Origin: Bacteroidia bacterium
GTDB lineage: Bacteria; Bacteroidota; Bacteroidia; Flavobacteriales; Flavobacteriaceae
Reading direction: 5' to 3'
DNA length: 41,717 nucleotides
NCBI GenBank assembly: GCA_030429955.1
Contig: JAUIGO010000023.1
Span: 1 to 41,717 of the forward strand
Within the stretch, counting starts at the first letter, position 1. Each line of letters starts with the position of its first letter. Below, piece after piece: positions 8,588 to 17,166 of this stretch. The translations under genes were made by a program, and so were the position numbers. The notes under the pieces were generated by a model, which saw only the letters and a list, made by a program, of their open reading frames with translations, was not told the origin of the DNA and made no database searches.

Positions 8588-10282
8588 TTATTTTCTGTAA
8601 AAGATAGTTTCAAATGTAGAACTATTTCCAACATTATCGGTAACAATTACCTTTAAATTATACTTGGTTTCATTTTTTATCACATCGTCGTTAAAATCAT
8701 AAACCAATGTATTTTTCTTATAGTCATACTCCATTAAAATCCATTTACCATTTATGGTAGCTCTGTAACTGTTTATTCCAGATGTTTTATCGTCAATTTT
8801 AAGGGTTAAGTACCTATACTTGCTCAGCCATTTGCCTTCTTGAAAATTAACAGGTCTAATGGTTGGCTCATCATTATCAATTCCAATTGTATATGTACCA
8901 AGTGTTTTGGTAAATGCAGTTAGTGTGTTTTCTTTTTTTAATGCTGAAACGTAATAAATCCTATTGCCATATTTTGATAAACGACCAATATAGAGTTTGT
9001 TTTTGTCTTCCTCTTTATAATCACTTATATCAAAGTTAATGACCATGTTTTTTTGCAGCGGAATAGTAGGTTCGTGAATAGTTAAGGTGTCATTCTCTAC
9101 ATCGAAATCAATAAAAAAATCGTCATAAAATGTGTTGCTTGGTATGTAAACCGAAACATTTTCTTTTTCTAAAGTGGTTGACTGATCTGCATATACAAAG
9201 TAGTCTGTAGCTTTGATGTATTTTGGTTTAAGCGAATCAAATTTTTCGCCATCTATGTTTACGGTTACCCAAGCATCGTTGTCTTTAAAATCCTTTACAC
9301 GCACTTTATAAACAGAGGCTGTGCTATCTTCAATTTGTATATAGCCATTGCTATCTATATCTTTATAGAGACTTAGCGGATTGTTTTGTTGCACAAACAA
9401 TTTTTGAATTCTGGTGTTTTCATTTTCATAGTACTCATAATCAATAAGTCTGTTTAGATGCTGAGTTTCACTAAATGAAAATCGTTTAAAGTCTATTTCA
9501 AAATTTTTGTTGCCATTGTAAAAAGTTTGGATATTGCTAACGCCATTTTTGTTAGCTGCTAAATCCTGTCTGTCATACGTTTCAATACCAAAACCGATTT
9601 TTCCATAGGCTTTTATGTTTTCAACAGTATAGCTTCCGTTCTGTTCTTGTTTTAATCTCAGTTTAGTTCGTTCTGTACTTTCGTTAATATGTGCATTTTC
9701 ACTTATAGGATAAGCGAACACAGATAAAATTTGAGGTACTTGTGAATCTTTAATATCTAGCCCAAAAAGCATTGGGTTTATAGGCCGTTCTTCTTTATCT
9801 CTAATTTCAAAATGCAAATGAGGTCCTCCTGAACCTCCAGTATTTCCAGAATAAGCAACAATCTCATCAGTTGCAATAGGCAAGGTGTCCATATCTGGAA
9901 AAACTTCTACTTCAAAAGATTCTTTTTCGTATTGTAGTTTTTTGATATAGTATTCAATCTTGGGAGCAAACTTTCTTAAATGTGCATAAACCGTTGTGTA
10001 ACCATTAGGATGCGTAATGTAAAGCGCTTTGCCATAGCCATAATGCGAAATTTTAATTCGGCTAACGTAACCTTCGGCAGCAGCATAGACATTGAGACCT
10101 TCACGTTGTTGTGTTTTTATGTCCAAACCAGAATGAAAATGATTAGAACGTAATTCGGCAAATGTTCCAGATAAAATCAAGGTTACATCCAGCGGATTCC
10201 TAAAGTAATCTTGAGGATACGGATTCTGAGCTATTGAAAATTGAATACAAAAAAGAATAAAGATTTTGAGGGTATGTTGCAT
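8588..10282 (-). CDS. M23 family metallopeptidase (secreted peptidoglycan endopeptidase)
   Basis: A 564-residue secreted protein. The signal peptide (about 1-18, ending FSIAQ) is followed by a LytM/M23 zinc peptidase domain (about 35-175). Zinc and catalytic residues are visible: H50 and D54 in HFHSGLD, H101 in YAHL, and H155/H157 in HLHFEIRD. The remaining 390 residues are beta-rich and probably form immunoglobulin-like modules, the last ending in NVGNSSTFETIFYRK. Enzymes of this type cut peptide cross-links in peptidoglycan. All catalytic positions are intact, so it is likely active rather than an EnvC-like activator. It is the first gene of a probable pair with the TonB receptor. The long C-terminal part is common in Bacteroidota members of the family. 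Confidence 0.9.
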   Translation of the reverse strand: MQHTLKIFILFCIQFSIAQNPYPQDYFRNPLDVTLILSGTFAELRSNHFHSGLDIKTQQREGLNVYAAAEGYVSRIKISHYGYGKALYITHPNGYTTVYAHLRKFAPKIEYYIKKLQYEKESFEVEVFPDMDTLPIATDEIVAYSGNTGGSGGPHLHFEIRDKEERPINPMLFGLDIKDSQVPQILSVFAYPISENAHINESTERTKLRLKQEQNGSYTVENIKAYGKIGFGIETYDRQDLAANKNGVSNIQTFYNGNKNFEIDFKRFSFSETQHLNRLIDYEYYENENTRIQKLFVQQNNPLSLYKDIDSNGYIQIEDSTASVYKVRVKDFKDNDAWVTVNIDGEKFDSLKPKYIKATDYFVYADQSTTLEKENVSVYIPSNTFYDDFFIDFDVENDTLTIHEPTIPLQKNMVINFDISDYKEEDKNKLYIGRLSKYGNRIYYVSALKKENTLTAFTKTLGTYTIGIDNDEPTIRPVNFQEGKWLSKYRYLTLKIDDKTSGINSYRATINGKWILMEYDYKKNTLVYDFNDDVIKNETKYNLKVIVTDNVGNSSTFETIFYRK

Positions 10283-10406
10283 ATAGTTAAGATGTCTCTG
10301 CTAAAATATTAAATTGTGATAAACTGGCAAAGTATAAAACAAATAGCTAACAAAAATATTGTAATTGACTGATAATTAATTATTTCATAATTTTAAGTAA
10401 AAACAA

Positions 10407-10437
10407 TTGCTAATTAACAATAGGTGTGTTAACTTTG
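10407..10437 (+). promoter_or_regulatory. promoter of the zapA operon
   Basis: TTG at 10407-10409 and TAACTTTG at 10430-10437 are separated by 20 bases, matching the Bacteroidota -33/-7 layout. The predicted start is near 10443, about 19 bases before the ATG at 10462. The same arrangement occurs upstream of pyrR. Confidence 0.65.
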
Positions 10438-10461
10438 TGTAATTAGTATTGAATTATATAA

Positions 10462-10752
10462 ATGGGTAACATTGAGTCTGTTGTAGATTCCTTAGAGAAT
10501 AGAATAAGCAAGGTTTTGCACAAGCTTGAGGTTTTGAAGCAAAATAATGCTAAACTTCAAGGAGACTTAGAGGCAACTCAACAAAAGATGATTCAGCAAG
10601 AAGCGATAATTAGCTCTTGGGAAGAAAAATATGAATCACTCAAATTTGCTAATTCAATATTAGGCAGTGACGAAAGTAAAAGAGAAACAAAGCTTAAAAT
10701 AAACACATTAATCAGGGAAATAGATCATTGTATTTCTCAATTATCTGAGTAA
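10462..10752 (+). CDS. coiled-coil protein upstream of zapA (ZapB-like candidate)
   Basis: A 96-residue, highly charged protein with an unbroken heptad-like region from about 5 to 60 (repeating Leu/Ile/Val with Lys and Glu) and a C-terminal region ending in TLIREIDHCISQLSE. It has no signal peptide and no membrane segment. It is the first gene after a good promoter and lies 13 bases before zapA, an arrangement conserved in Flavobacteriia as far as I recall. By position and by shape it may be a Z-ring-associated coiled coil comparable to ZapB, but I see no sequence motif that proves this. The call is an inference from context. Confidence 0.7.
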   Translation: MGNIESVVDSLENRISKVLHKLEVLKQNNAKLQGDLEATQQKMIQQEAIISSWEEKYESLKFANSILGSDESKRETKLKINTLIREIDHCISQLSE

Positions 10753-10765
10753 AGGCAAAAATTAA

Positions 10766-11059
10766 ATGTCAGAACAGCTTAAAATAAAGCTTTCAATAGC
10801 CAATAGAGTGTATCCTTTGACTATTGATCCGAAACAAGAAGAAGGATTACGAAAAGCAGCTCAGAAAATTGATGCCATGATTAAACAATTTGAGCAAAGT
10901 TATTCCGTTCGAGATAAACAAGATGTTTTGGCAATGTGTGCATTGCAATTTGCATCACAAAACGAACAGAAAACGATTGATAATGAATATTTAAATGAAG
11001 AAGTTGAAGAAAAGCTTGTAGCTATAGATCAGCTTCTAAAAGAGTATTTAAACTCTTAA
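10766..11059 (+). CDS. zapA: cell division protein ZapA
   Basis: A 97-residue cytosolic protein with the ZapA layout. An N-terminal beta region (LKIKLSIANRVYPLTI, about 5-20) leads into the conserved helix EEGLRKAAQKIDAMI and then a helix beginning RDKQDVLAMCALQFA (about 50-64) that forms the dimerisation coiled coil. ZapA cross-links FtsZ protofilaments at the division site. It is second in the operon after the coiled-coil gene and is followed within about 25 bases by a 6S-like RNA, so the RNA may be transcribed from the same promoter. Length and motifs match the family well. Confidence 0.9.
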   Translation: MSEQLKIKLSIANRVYPLTIDPKQEEGLRKAAQKIDAMIKQFEQSYSVRDKQDVLAMCALQFASQNEQKTIDNEYLNEEVEEKLVAIDQLLKEYLNS

Positions 11060-11083
11060 GTTCTTTAATATATAATAAAGGTT

Positions 11084-11276
11084 ACTGCCTACATTAGTTA
11101 TTTTTTTGATGAACTCAACGTTAATTCTTTAAAAAGGGTGAGTTGAAGTTGTAAAAGCGTGCTGCTAGTGCTGAATTTACTTCAGTATCTTGAGCAGATA
11201 CTTGATCAGCTTGTTAGCCCTAAACTTGTTTTTAAGGAGTTCATACAAAACCTCAGCTGGTGTAGGCTTTTTTTTT
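11084..11276 (+). ncRNA. ssrS: 6S RNA, Flavobacteriia type (6S-Flavo)
   Basis: This gene-free stretch between zapA and rny folds as a long, interrupted rod. Closing stem: 11087-11097 with 11257-11267, 11 pairs including two G-U. Next stem: ATGAACTC at 11109-11116 with GAGTTCAT at 11237-11244. Third: CTTTAAAAA at 11127-11135 with 11229-11236, then GGG 11136-11138 with CCC 11218-11220. A bubble follows, with about 25 unpaired bases on the 5' side (11139-11163). The end hairpin pairs 11164-11168 with 11214-11218, GCTGA 11170-11174 with TCAGC 11206-11210, and AGTATCT 11184-11190 with AGATACT 11196-11202. Nine T residues follow the closing stem. 6S RNA mimics an open promoter and binds RNA polymerase holoenzyme. 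The zapA neighbour also matches the enterobacterial zapA-ssrS order. Confidence 0.8.
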
Positions 11277-11294
11277 AAAACTAACTAACACAAA

Positions 11295-12872
11295 ATGGAA
11301 ACGAGCACAATTTTAATGATTGTAGGTGGTATAATAGTAGGATTAATAATTGGTTTTGTAATAGCAAAAACACTAGAAAAAAACAATGCGTCCAAATTGG
11401 TGAAAAACGCCAAAAAGGAAGCTGAGTCCATTCTAAAAGAAGCCAATCATGAAGGAGAATCAATTAAAAAAGACAAAATTCTTCAAGCAAAAGAAAAATT
11501 CATTGAGTTAAAATCTGAACACGAAAAGGTTATCCTTTCTCGTGATAAAAAAATAGCTGAAGCCGAAAAGAGAACTCGCGATAAAGAATCTCAAGTATCT
11601 TCTGAGTTGGCTAGAAATAAGAAGTTAAATTCAGATATTGAAGAAAAATTAAAAGATTACAACAACAGATTAGAGTATTTAGATAAACGAAAAGAAGAAC
11701 TTGAGAAAGTTCATAAAAGTCAAGTACAACAATTAGAAGTTATTTCAGGCTTATCTGCGGAAGACGCCAAAGAACAATTGGTAGAATCCCTTAAAGGAGA
11801 AGCCAAAAATGAAGCGATGGCTTATGTGCAGGATAAAATGGAAGAAGCCAAAATGACAGCACAGCAAGAGGCTAAGAAAATTATTATTAATACCATTCAA
11901 CGTATTGGCACTGAAGAAGCCATTGACAACTGTGTGTCTGTATTCAATATAGAATCAGACGATGTTAAAGGTAGAATCATTGGTCGTGAAGGACGAAATA
12001 TTAGAGCCATAGAAGCTGCAACAGGCGTCGAGATTATTGTTGACGACACACCTGAAGCTATCATTTTATCTTGTTTTGATTCTGTACGACGTGAGATTGC
12101 CAGACTATCATTGCATAAATTAGTCACTGATGGTAGAATTCATCCTGCGAGAATTGAAGAAATCGTCAAGAAAACCAAAAAGCAAATTGACCAAGAAATC
12201 ATTGAAGTTGGTAAACGTACAGTAATTGATCTTGGAATTCATGGTCTGCATCCTGAACTCATTAAGATGGTTGGGCGTATGAAATATCGTTCATCGTATG
12301 GTCAAAATCTGCTACAACATTCTAGAGAAGTTGCCAAACTTTGTGGTGTTATGGCTGCCGAATTAGGCTTGAACCCTAAGCTTGCTAAACGTGCTGGACT
12401 ACTGCATGATATTGGTAAAGTGCCAGATGCAGAAACAGATATGGAAACACCTCATGCAATACTTGGTATGCAATGGGCAGAAAAGTATGGCGAAAAAGAA
12501 GAAGTTTGTAACGCAATAGGTGCACACCATGATGAAATAGAAATGACATCATTATTGTCACCAATAATACAAGTTTGTGATGCTATTTCTGGAGCGCGTC
12601 CAGGCGCAAGACGTCAAGTATTGGATTCTTACATACAACGACTAAAAGATCTTGAAGATATCGCTTTTGGGTTTAATGGAGTAAAAAAGGCTTATGCTAT
12701 TCAAGCAGGAAGGGAGTTGCGAGTTATTGTTGAGAGCGAAAAAGTAACTGATGATAAAGCGGCACAATTATCGTTTGAAATATCGCAAAAAATTCAAACA
12801 GATATGACCTATCCAGGTCAAGTAAAAATTACTGTGATCAGAGAAACGCGAGCTGTAAATATTGCTAAGTAA
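11295..12872 (+). CDS. rny: ribonuclease Y
   Basis: A 525-residue membrane-anchored endoribonuclease. Domains in order: one N-terminal membrane helix (about 6-25), a long charged coiled coil (about 28-200), a KH domain with [12 protein letters not shown] (226-237), and an HD metal-dependent hydrolase domain with HDIGK (371-375) and HH (411-412). RNase Y starts decay of many mRNAs and processes structured RNAs. It lies 18 bases after the T-tract of the 6S-like RNA with no separate promoter visible, so expression may depend on read-through of that hairpin or on RNA processing. It shares a two-way terminator with xerD at its 3' end. All catalytic residues look intact. Confidence 0.96.
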   Translation: METSTILMIVGGIIVGLIIGFVIAKTLEKNNASKLVKNAKKEAESILKEANHEGESIKKDKILQAKEKFIELKSEHEKVILSRDKKIAEAEKRTRDKESQVSSELARNKKLNSDIEEKLKDYNNRLEYLDKRKEELEKVHKSQVQQLEVISGLSAEDAKEQLVESLKGEAKNEAMAYVQDKMEEAKMTAQQEAKKIIINTIQRIGTEEAIDNCVSVFNIESDDVKGRIIGREGRNIRAIEAATGVEIIVDDTPEAIILSCFDSVRREIARLSLHKLVTDGRIHPARIEEIVKKTKKQIDQEIIEVGKRTVIDLGIHGLHPELIKMVGRMKYRSSYGQNLLQHSREVAKLCGVMAAELGLNPKLAKRAGLLHDIGKVPDAETDMETPHAILGMQWAEKYGEKEEVCNAIGAHHDEIEMTSLLSPIIQVCDAISGARPGARRQVLDSYIQRLKDLEDIAFGFNGVKKAYAIQAGRELRVIVESEKVTDDKAAQLSFEISQKIQTDMTYPGQVKITVIRETRAVNIAK

Positions 12873-12894
12873 AATAATTAATTAAAATCTATAT

Positions 12895-12924
12895 AAAAGC
12901 ATTCAGTAACCCTGGATGCTTTTT
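12895..12924. terminator. two-way terminator between rny and xerD
   Basis: A 12-pair stem (12895-12906 with 12913-12924, one G-U pair) has arms AAAAGCATTCAG and CTGGATGCTTTT and a short loop. The T-rich arm overlaps the xerD stop codon (12923-12925) by two bases, so both converging genes use the same hairpin. Confidence 0.75.
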
Positions 12925-13819
12925 ATTTTCTAGGATGATAAGTATTAATCACTTTAGTCAAGTGCGACTTATCTATGTGTGTGTAAATTTCGGTTGTGGT
13001 AATACTCTCATGACCAAGCATGAGTTGAATGGCTCTTAAATCGGCTCCATTTTCAAGTAGGTGAGTAGCAAAAGAGTGTCTAAAGGTATGTGGCGAAATG
13101 GTTTTATGAATCCCAGCTTTTTCAGTCAATTGCTTTACAATTGTAAAAATCATGGCTCTTGTGAGTTGCTTGCCACGCCTATTTAAAAACAAAGTATCTC
13201 TATATTCTTCAATAATAGGAATATGAGGACGAATCTCATTTTTATAAATAAGAATATACTTTTGGGTTAAAGGACTAATAGGTACAAAGCGTTGTTTATT
13301 GCCTTTTCCAGTAACCTTAATAAAACCTTCATCAAAAAACAGATCCGAAACTTTAAGATTGGTCAGTTCGCTAACACGTAAGCCACAACTATAAAGCGTT
13401 TCAATGATAGCTCTATTTCGCTCACCTTGAGGGCTGCTTAAGTCTATAGCTGAAATAATAGTGTCAATTTCTTCAATAGAAAGCGTATCAGGAAGTTTTC
13501 TACCTATTTTAGGTGATTCTATTAACGCGACAGGATTAGTATCTCTGTAATCTTCAAAAATCAAATAATCAAAAAAACCTCGTAACGCTGAAATGAGTCG
13601 TGATTGACTTCTGGCATTTAACGTTTTGGCAGTGTCGTATATAAATTCTTGAACTGTATTTGCTTTTATTTGTATTGGTGTGGATTTAATATCGTGTTCA
13701 AATAAATAATTTTTAAGCTTCTTTATATCAAGGATATAACTGGAAATAGAGTTTTTAGATAGCCCTCTTTCTAGCTTCAAATAGTTTGAAAAATCTTGTA
13801 TGGCTTGATCCCAATTCAT
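12923..13819 (-). CDS. xerD: site-specific tyrosine recombinase XerD
   Basis: A 298-residue tyrosine recombinase of normal XerD length. The N-terminal SAM-like DNA-binding domain (about 1-90) carries LERGLSKNSISSYILD, and the catalytic domain (about 105-290) has the full active site: R148 in GLRVSEL, K172 in GKGNKQR, H244 and R247 in HTFRHSF, H270 in LGHES, and nucleophile Y279. With its partner it resolves chromosome dimers at dif. Stand-alone position, core-gene neighbours and lack of flanking repeats argue for a housekeeping XerD rather than a phage or transposon integrase. XerC could not be excluded by sequence alone, but the C-terminal HLTKVINTYHPRK resembles XerD. Confidence 0.92.
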   Translation of the reverse strand: MNWDQAIQDFSNYLKLERGLSKNSISSYILDIKKLKNYLFEHDIKSTPIQIKANTVQEFIYDTAKTLNARSQSRLISALRGFFDYLIFEDYRDTNPVALIESPKIGRKLPDTLSIEEIDTIISAIDLSSPQGERNRAIIETLYSCGLRVSELTNLKVSDLFFDEGFIKVTGKGNKQRFVPISPLTQKYILIYKNEIRPHIPIIEEYRDTLFLNRRGKQLTRAMIFTIVKQLTEKAGIHKTISPHTFRHSFATHLLENGADLRAIQLMLGHESITTTEIYTHIDKSHLTKVINTYHPRK

Positions 13820-13871
13820 TGTAAATTATAAGTTATTCACATTTTGTAAGTAGAGTATTACACTTGATAAC

Positions 13872-13887
13872 TACGTAATTATACGTA
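13872..13887. promoter_or_regulatory. paired TACGTA palindromes between xerD and an outer-membrane gene
   Basis: TACGTA occurs at 13872-13877 and again at 13882-13887, centres 10 bp apart, so both copies face the same side of the helix. They lie between the divergent xerD and the gene at 13978. An operator is possible but unproven. Confidence 0.3.
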
Positions 13888-13977
13888 TTTTTATGAAGTT
13901 TTCAACATTTTTTTTTGAGATTGTTGATAAAATCACTTTATTTGAACTATTAATCATAAAAACTAAATTTATAAATT

Positions 13978-14496
13978 ATGAAAAAATTGATTTTATTAGT
14001 AGCGATTACGTTATTCGCATTTAATGTAAATGCACAAGATGACAGTTCAGGTAATGCTTTATCTGAAGGTAGTTGGGTAATTGAAGTTAATACTGGTTCA
14101 TGGGCAACTGGTAGTACAGCTTTTTCATTAGCCTCTGAAGATGGCAATACTATGTGGTCTGCTGGAGCAGAAGCAGGTTATTTTGTTAAAGAAAACTTAG
14201 CTATTAAAGCTGGTTTAGGTTATCAAGATTTTGGGGAAGACTTCTCTGCATTTAGTTACAAAATTGGTGCAAAGTATTATATTGCTGGAGATTTTCCAGT
14301 GGGTGTAGATTACACAGGAGTTAGTTATAAAGATGCAGATGAAAATCCATCTTATGTAGGACTTCAAGGTGGATATGCATGGTTTGTAGCTGATAATGTT
14401 AGTATAGAACCAACTTTACGTTATAATTTATCTATGAATAGTGATTTTTATGATGATGCATTTCAATTTGTAATAGGTTTTGCAATTCATCTATAA
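13978..14496 (+). CDS. small outer-membrane beta-barrel protein
   Basis: A 172-residue secreted protein. The signal peptide MKKLILLVAITLFAFNVNA is cleaved near residue 19, leaving a mature protein of about 153 residues made of alternating amphipathic strands (for example AEAGYFVKENLAIKAGLGY and FSYKIGAKYYIAG) and ending in FVIGFAIHL. This matches the eight-stranded OmpX/OmpW-like outer-membrane barrels annotated broadly in Bacteroidota as outer membrane beta-barrel proteins. No ligand can be assigned. It stands alone: divergent from xerD upstream and closed by a strong terminator at 14515. The A/T-rich stretch just before the ATG (ATAAATTAT) is usual for this phylum. Confidence 0.85.
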   Translation: MKKLILLVAITLFAFNVNAQDDSSGNALSEGSWVIEVNTGSWATGSTAFSLASEDGNTMWSAGAEAGYFVKENLAIKAGLGYQDFGEDFSAFSYKIGAKYYIAGDFPVGVDYTGVSYKDADENPSYVGLQGGYAWFVADNVSIEPTLRYNLSMNSDFYDDAFQFVIGFAIHL

Positions 14497-14514
14497 TTAA
14501 GAATTTTAGTTATT

Positions 14515-14545
14515 AAAAAGGAAGCCGACTGGCTTCCTTTTTTTA
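14515..14545 (+). terminator. intrinsic terminator after the small beta-barrel gene
   Basis: A perfect 12-pair stem (AAAAAGGAAGCC at 14515-14526 with GGCTTCCTTTTT at 14531-14542, loop GACT) is followed by T residues. The next gene's -7 promoter element begins only 15 bases later. Confidence 0.9.
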
Positions 14546-14559
14546 TGCATTATTTTTAA

Positions 14560-14567
14560 TACATTTG
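14560..14567 (+). promoter_or_regulatory. -7 promoter element immediately before aroQ
   Basis: TACATTTG matches TAnnTTTG exactly and ends four bases before the aroQ ATG at 14572. A transcript from it would start at or beside the ATG, implying a leaderless or near-leaderless mRNA. No clear -33 element is seen. Confidence 0.4.
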
Positions 14568-14571
14568 GATT

Positions 14572-14988
14572 ATGAAGAAACTAATCATCATTAATGGACC
14601 AAACTTAAACTTATTAGGTAAGCGTGAACCTAATATTTATGGTAGCTTAACGTTCAATGAATTTTTTGAAACTGTAAAAGAGAAATATCCTCAAGTTAAT
14701 TTAGAGCATTTTCAATCTAATGTTGAAGGTGAAATCATTGACAAACTGCAAGAAACCGGTTTTTCTTATGATGGTATTATCTTAAATGCTGCTGCGTACA
14801 CGCATACGTCAGTTGGTATTGGTGATGCAGTAAAAGCGATTGAAACTCCAGTAGTAGAAGTCCATATCTCAAATACATTTGATAGGGAAGAGTTTAGACA
14901 TAAATCCTATATCTCTCCAAATGCAAAAGGTGTTATTTTAGGTTTTGGGTTGCAAAGTTATGAGTTAGCTATTCAAAGTTTTCTTTAA
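14572..14988 (+). CDS. aroQ: type II 3-dehydroquinate dehydratase
   Basis: A 138-residue cytosolic enzyme of the shikimate pathway that turns 3-dehydroquinate into 3-dehydroshikimate. Family hallmarks are complete: NGPNLNLLGKREPNIYG (8-24) with catalytic R18 and Y23, SNVEGEIID (49-57), LNAAAYTHTSVGIGDA (71-86) with N72, and EVHISN (96-101) with the general acid H98, followed by EFRHKSY. Type II enzymes are small dodecamers, and this length is standard. The gene is monocistronic between a terminator upstream and an opposing lipoprotein gene whose 3' end overlaps it by 20 bases. Confidence 0.97.
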   Translation: MKKLIIINGPNLNLLGKREPNIYGSLTFNEFFETVKEKYPQVNLEHFQSNVEGEIIDKLQETGFSYDGIILNAAAYTHTSVGIGDAVKAIETPVVEVHISNTFDREEFRHKSYISPNAKGVILGFGLQSYELAIQSFL

Positions 14989-15628
14989 GTTTTAATAAAC
15001 CATAAGAAACAACCTCTTCTAAGGCTTCATAGTCTCTAATATCACAAGTGTAATGAAGTTTGTTTAAGTAGAGTAATTCTTTTTTTGAGGTGTTAAAAAC
15101 AAAAATATAAACCGCATTTTTAAATTTATCTTGGTAGTAATATGAGGAAATAGATATAAATAATTGTTTATCTGATTGATAACTTTCGTGGACTAAATTA
15201 GATATTGATGAGTTTATTTTCCTCTTTCTAAACCAAATATTTGCAGTGTTAGTTTTAATAAAATCATTGTCTTTTTTTAATAGGCTTGAATCATTAAACA
15301 TTTCGGTATTAGGAAGGTTTAGTTTCACTAAGTTTTTAATGTTTTTCGCATATAAATATCTAATTGAATCCTTAGCTGTAGTATCTTTAACAGATGCATG
15401 ATAAGTATCTATTGATGTGTATGCGACCGAAAAGGATAAATTATTAAGATTATTTAGAGAATTTGCAAAAAGATTTTCATCTAAATAAATTGGAGTATTA
15501 CATTTTATATAAGGTATTCTTGAGCTAAAACTATTTTTATGACTCCTGTTTACCCTATCTTTTGATGCGTTACAGCCAAAAAGTATAAATATTAATATTA
15601 AATAAAATTGTATTTGTTTAATTCTCAT
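14969..15628 (-). CDS. putative lipoprotein of unknown function
   Basis: A 219-residue predicted lipoprotein. The N-terminus MRIKQIQFYLILIFILFGC carries a basic start, a hydrophobic core and a lipobox cysteine at residue 19, followed by NASKDR. The rest is mixed and Lys/Asn-rich with no repeat or catalytic motif that I recognise. A central region with KDSIRYLYAKNIKNL and a C-terminal part with YLNKLHYTCDIRDYEALEE might be a small alpha/beta domain. Its 3' end overlaps aroQ by 20 bases. The lpdA terminator lies just upstream of its start, so it must have its own promoter, which I could not identify. The gene call is supported by the intact signal and length. Confidence 0.7.
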   Translation of the reverse strand: MRIKQIQFYLILIFILFGCNASKDRVNRSHKNSFSSRIPYIKCNTPIYLDENLFANSLNNLNNLSFSVAYTSIDTYHASVKDTTAKDSIRYLYAKNIKNLVKLNLPNTEMFNDSSLLKKDNDFIKTNTANIWFRKRKINSSISNLVHESYQSDKQLFISISSYYYQDKFKNAVYIFVFNTSKKELLYLNKLHYTCDIRDYEALEEVVSYGLLKLKENFE

Positions 15629-15643
15629 TAGAACTAAAATAGA

Positions 15644-15677
15644 AAAAAAAGCGATTCAATCGAATCGCTTTTTTTTT
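15644..15677 (-). terminator. intrinsic terminator of lpdA
   Basis: GCGATTC (15651-15657) pairs with GAATCGC (15662-15668) around loop AATC, extended by an A-run on the left and a T-run on the right. Read on the minus strand it ends in a long T tract, as needed for lpdA. Confidence 0.85.
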
Positions 15678-15701
15678 AATTTATTTACTTCAAGTTTTAT
15701 C

Positions 15702-17078
15702 TTATAAATGAATCACTTCACCATAAGCAGCAGCAACAGCTTCCATAACAGCTTCACTCATGGTTGGGTGAGGATGTACAGCTTTTAAAACTTCATGTCC
15801 TGTAGTTTCTAGTTTTCTGCCTAAAACAGCTTCGGCAATCATATCTGTTACACCAGCACCAATCATGTGGCAACCTAGCCATTCTCCATATTTGGCGTCA
15901 AAAATAACTTTTACAAAACCATCTTTTGCTCCAGAAGCACTTGCTTTTCCAGAGGCTGAAAACGGGAAGTTTCCTACTTTAATATCATAACCTTGTTCTT
16001 TGGCTTGAGCTTCGGTTAAACCTACACTGGCAATTTCAGGAGAGCAATAGGTGCAACCTGGAATGTTGCCATAATCTAAAGCTTCAACATGCTGTCCAGC
16101 AATTTTTTCAACACACAATATACCTTCAGCTGATGCTACGTGAGCCAAAGCTTGTCCTGGAGTTACATCACCAATGGCATAATAACCAGGAATGTTAGTT
16201 TGGTAGTAATCATTTACCAATATTTTATCTCTGTCAGTAACTATACCAACATCTTCAAGACCAATATTTTCAATATTTGATTTAATTCCTACTGCAGAAA
16301 GGACAATATCAGCTTCAAGAACTTCTTCACCTTTTTTAGTTTTTACAGTTGCTTTTACACCTTTTCCAGAAGTGTCAACACTTGTCACTTCGGCAGAAGT
16401 CATGATTTTAATACCACTTTTCTTGAACGAACGTTCTAATTGTTTAGAGACATCATCATCTTCAACAGGAACAATTTTCGGCATAAATTCTACAATGGTA
16501 ACTTCTGTTCCTAAGGCATTATAAAAATAAGCGAACTCAACACCAATAGCTCCAGAACCAACCACAATCAATTTTTTAGGTTGTTTGTCCAAGCTCATGG
16601 CTTCTCTGTAGCCTATTACTTTTTTGCCGTCTTGTGGCAAACTAGGTAGTTCACGTGAACGCGCTCCAGTAGCAATGATAATATGGTCTGCACTGTATTC
16701 GGTGCCGTCAACATCAATCTTTTTTCCAGGTTTAATTTTTCCGTAACCATTGATGACGTCAATTTTATTTTTCTTCATTAAAAACTGAACACCTTTACTC
16801 ATGCCTTCGGCAACACCACGACTTCGTTTCACTACTGCACCAAAATCTTTGTCAGCATCTTTAACAGACAGCCCATAATCTTCAGCATGTTTTAAGTATT
16901 CAAATACTTGAGCTGATTTTATTAAGGCTTTTGTTGGGATACAGCCCCAATTTAGGCAGACGCCTCCAAGATTCTCCTTTTCTATAATAGCAGTTTTAAA
17001 TCCTAATTGAGACGCTCTAATTGCAGTTACATAGCCACCTGGACCACTACCAAGAACGATAATATCATATTTACTCAT
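15702..17078 (-). CDS. lpdA: dihydrolipoyl dehydrogenase (E3)
   Basis: A 458-residue flavoprotein disulfide reductase. It reoxidises the dihydrolipoyl groups of 2-oxoacid dehydrogenase complexes and of the glycine cleavage system using NAD+. Motifs: FAD-binding GSGPGG (10-15), the redox-active disulfide C41/C46 in GGVCLNWGCIPTK, the NAD-binding GSGAIGVEFA, the second FAD motif YAIGDV, and the C-terminal active-site pair H437 and E442 in HPHPTMSE. Length is typical. It stands alone with its own terminator and is not linked to E1 or E2 genes, so it may be shared among several complexes. Confidence 0.96.
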   Translation of the reverse strand: MSKYDIIVLGSGPGGYVTAIRASQLGFKTAIIEKENLGGVCLNWGCIPTKALIKSAQVFEYLKHAEDYGLSVKDADKDFGAVVKRSRGVAEGMSKGVQFLMKKNKIDVINGYGKIKPGKKIDVDGTEYSADHIIIATGARSRELPSLPQDGKKVIGYREAMSLDKQPKKLIVVGSGAIGVEFAYFYNALGTEVTIVEFMPKIVPVEDDDVSKQLERSFKKSGIKIMTSAEVTSVDTSGKGVKATVKTKKGEEVLEADIVLSAVGIKSNIENIGLEDVGIVTDRDKILVNDYYQTNIPGYYAIGDVTPGQALAHVASAEGILCVEKIAGQHVEALDYGNIPGCTYCSPEIASVGLTEAQAKEQGYDIKVGNFPFSASGKASASGAKDGFVKVIFDAKYGEWLGCHMIGAGVTDMIAEAVLGRKLETTGHEVLKAVHPHPTMSEAVMEAVAAAYGEVIHL

Positions 17079-17166
17079 GGGAATGTTTTTAGTCGATTTT
17101 TAAAGCTACGAATTTACGAAACCTAAATTGAAAAAAGGAAATTACAAATGACAAATTCAAAAACGA

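Noticed and set aside
12923..13819. Tyrosine recombinase read as a phage or transposon integrase
   Set aside because: Length, motifs and core-gene neighbours fit housekeeping XerD, and there are no attachment repeats or mobile genes nearby.
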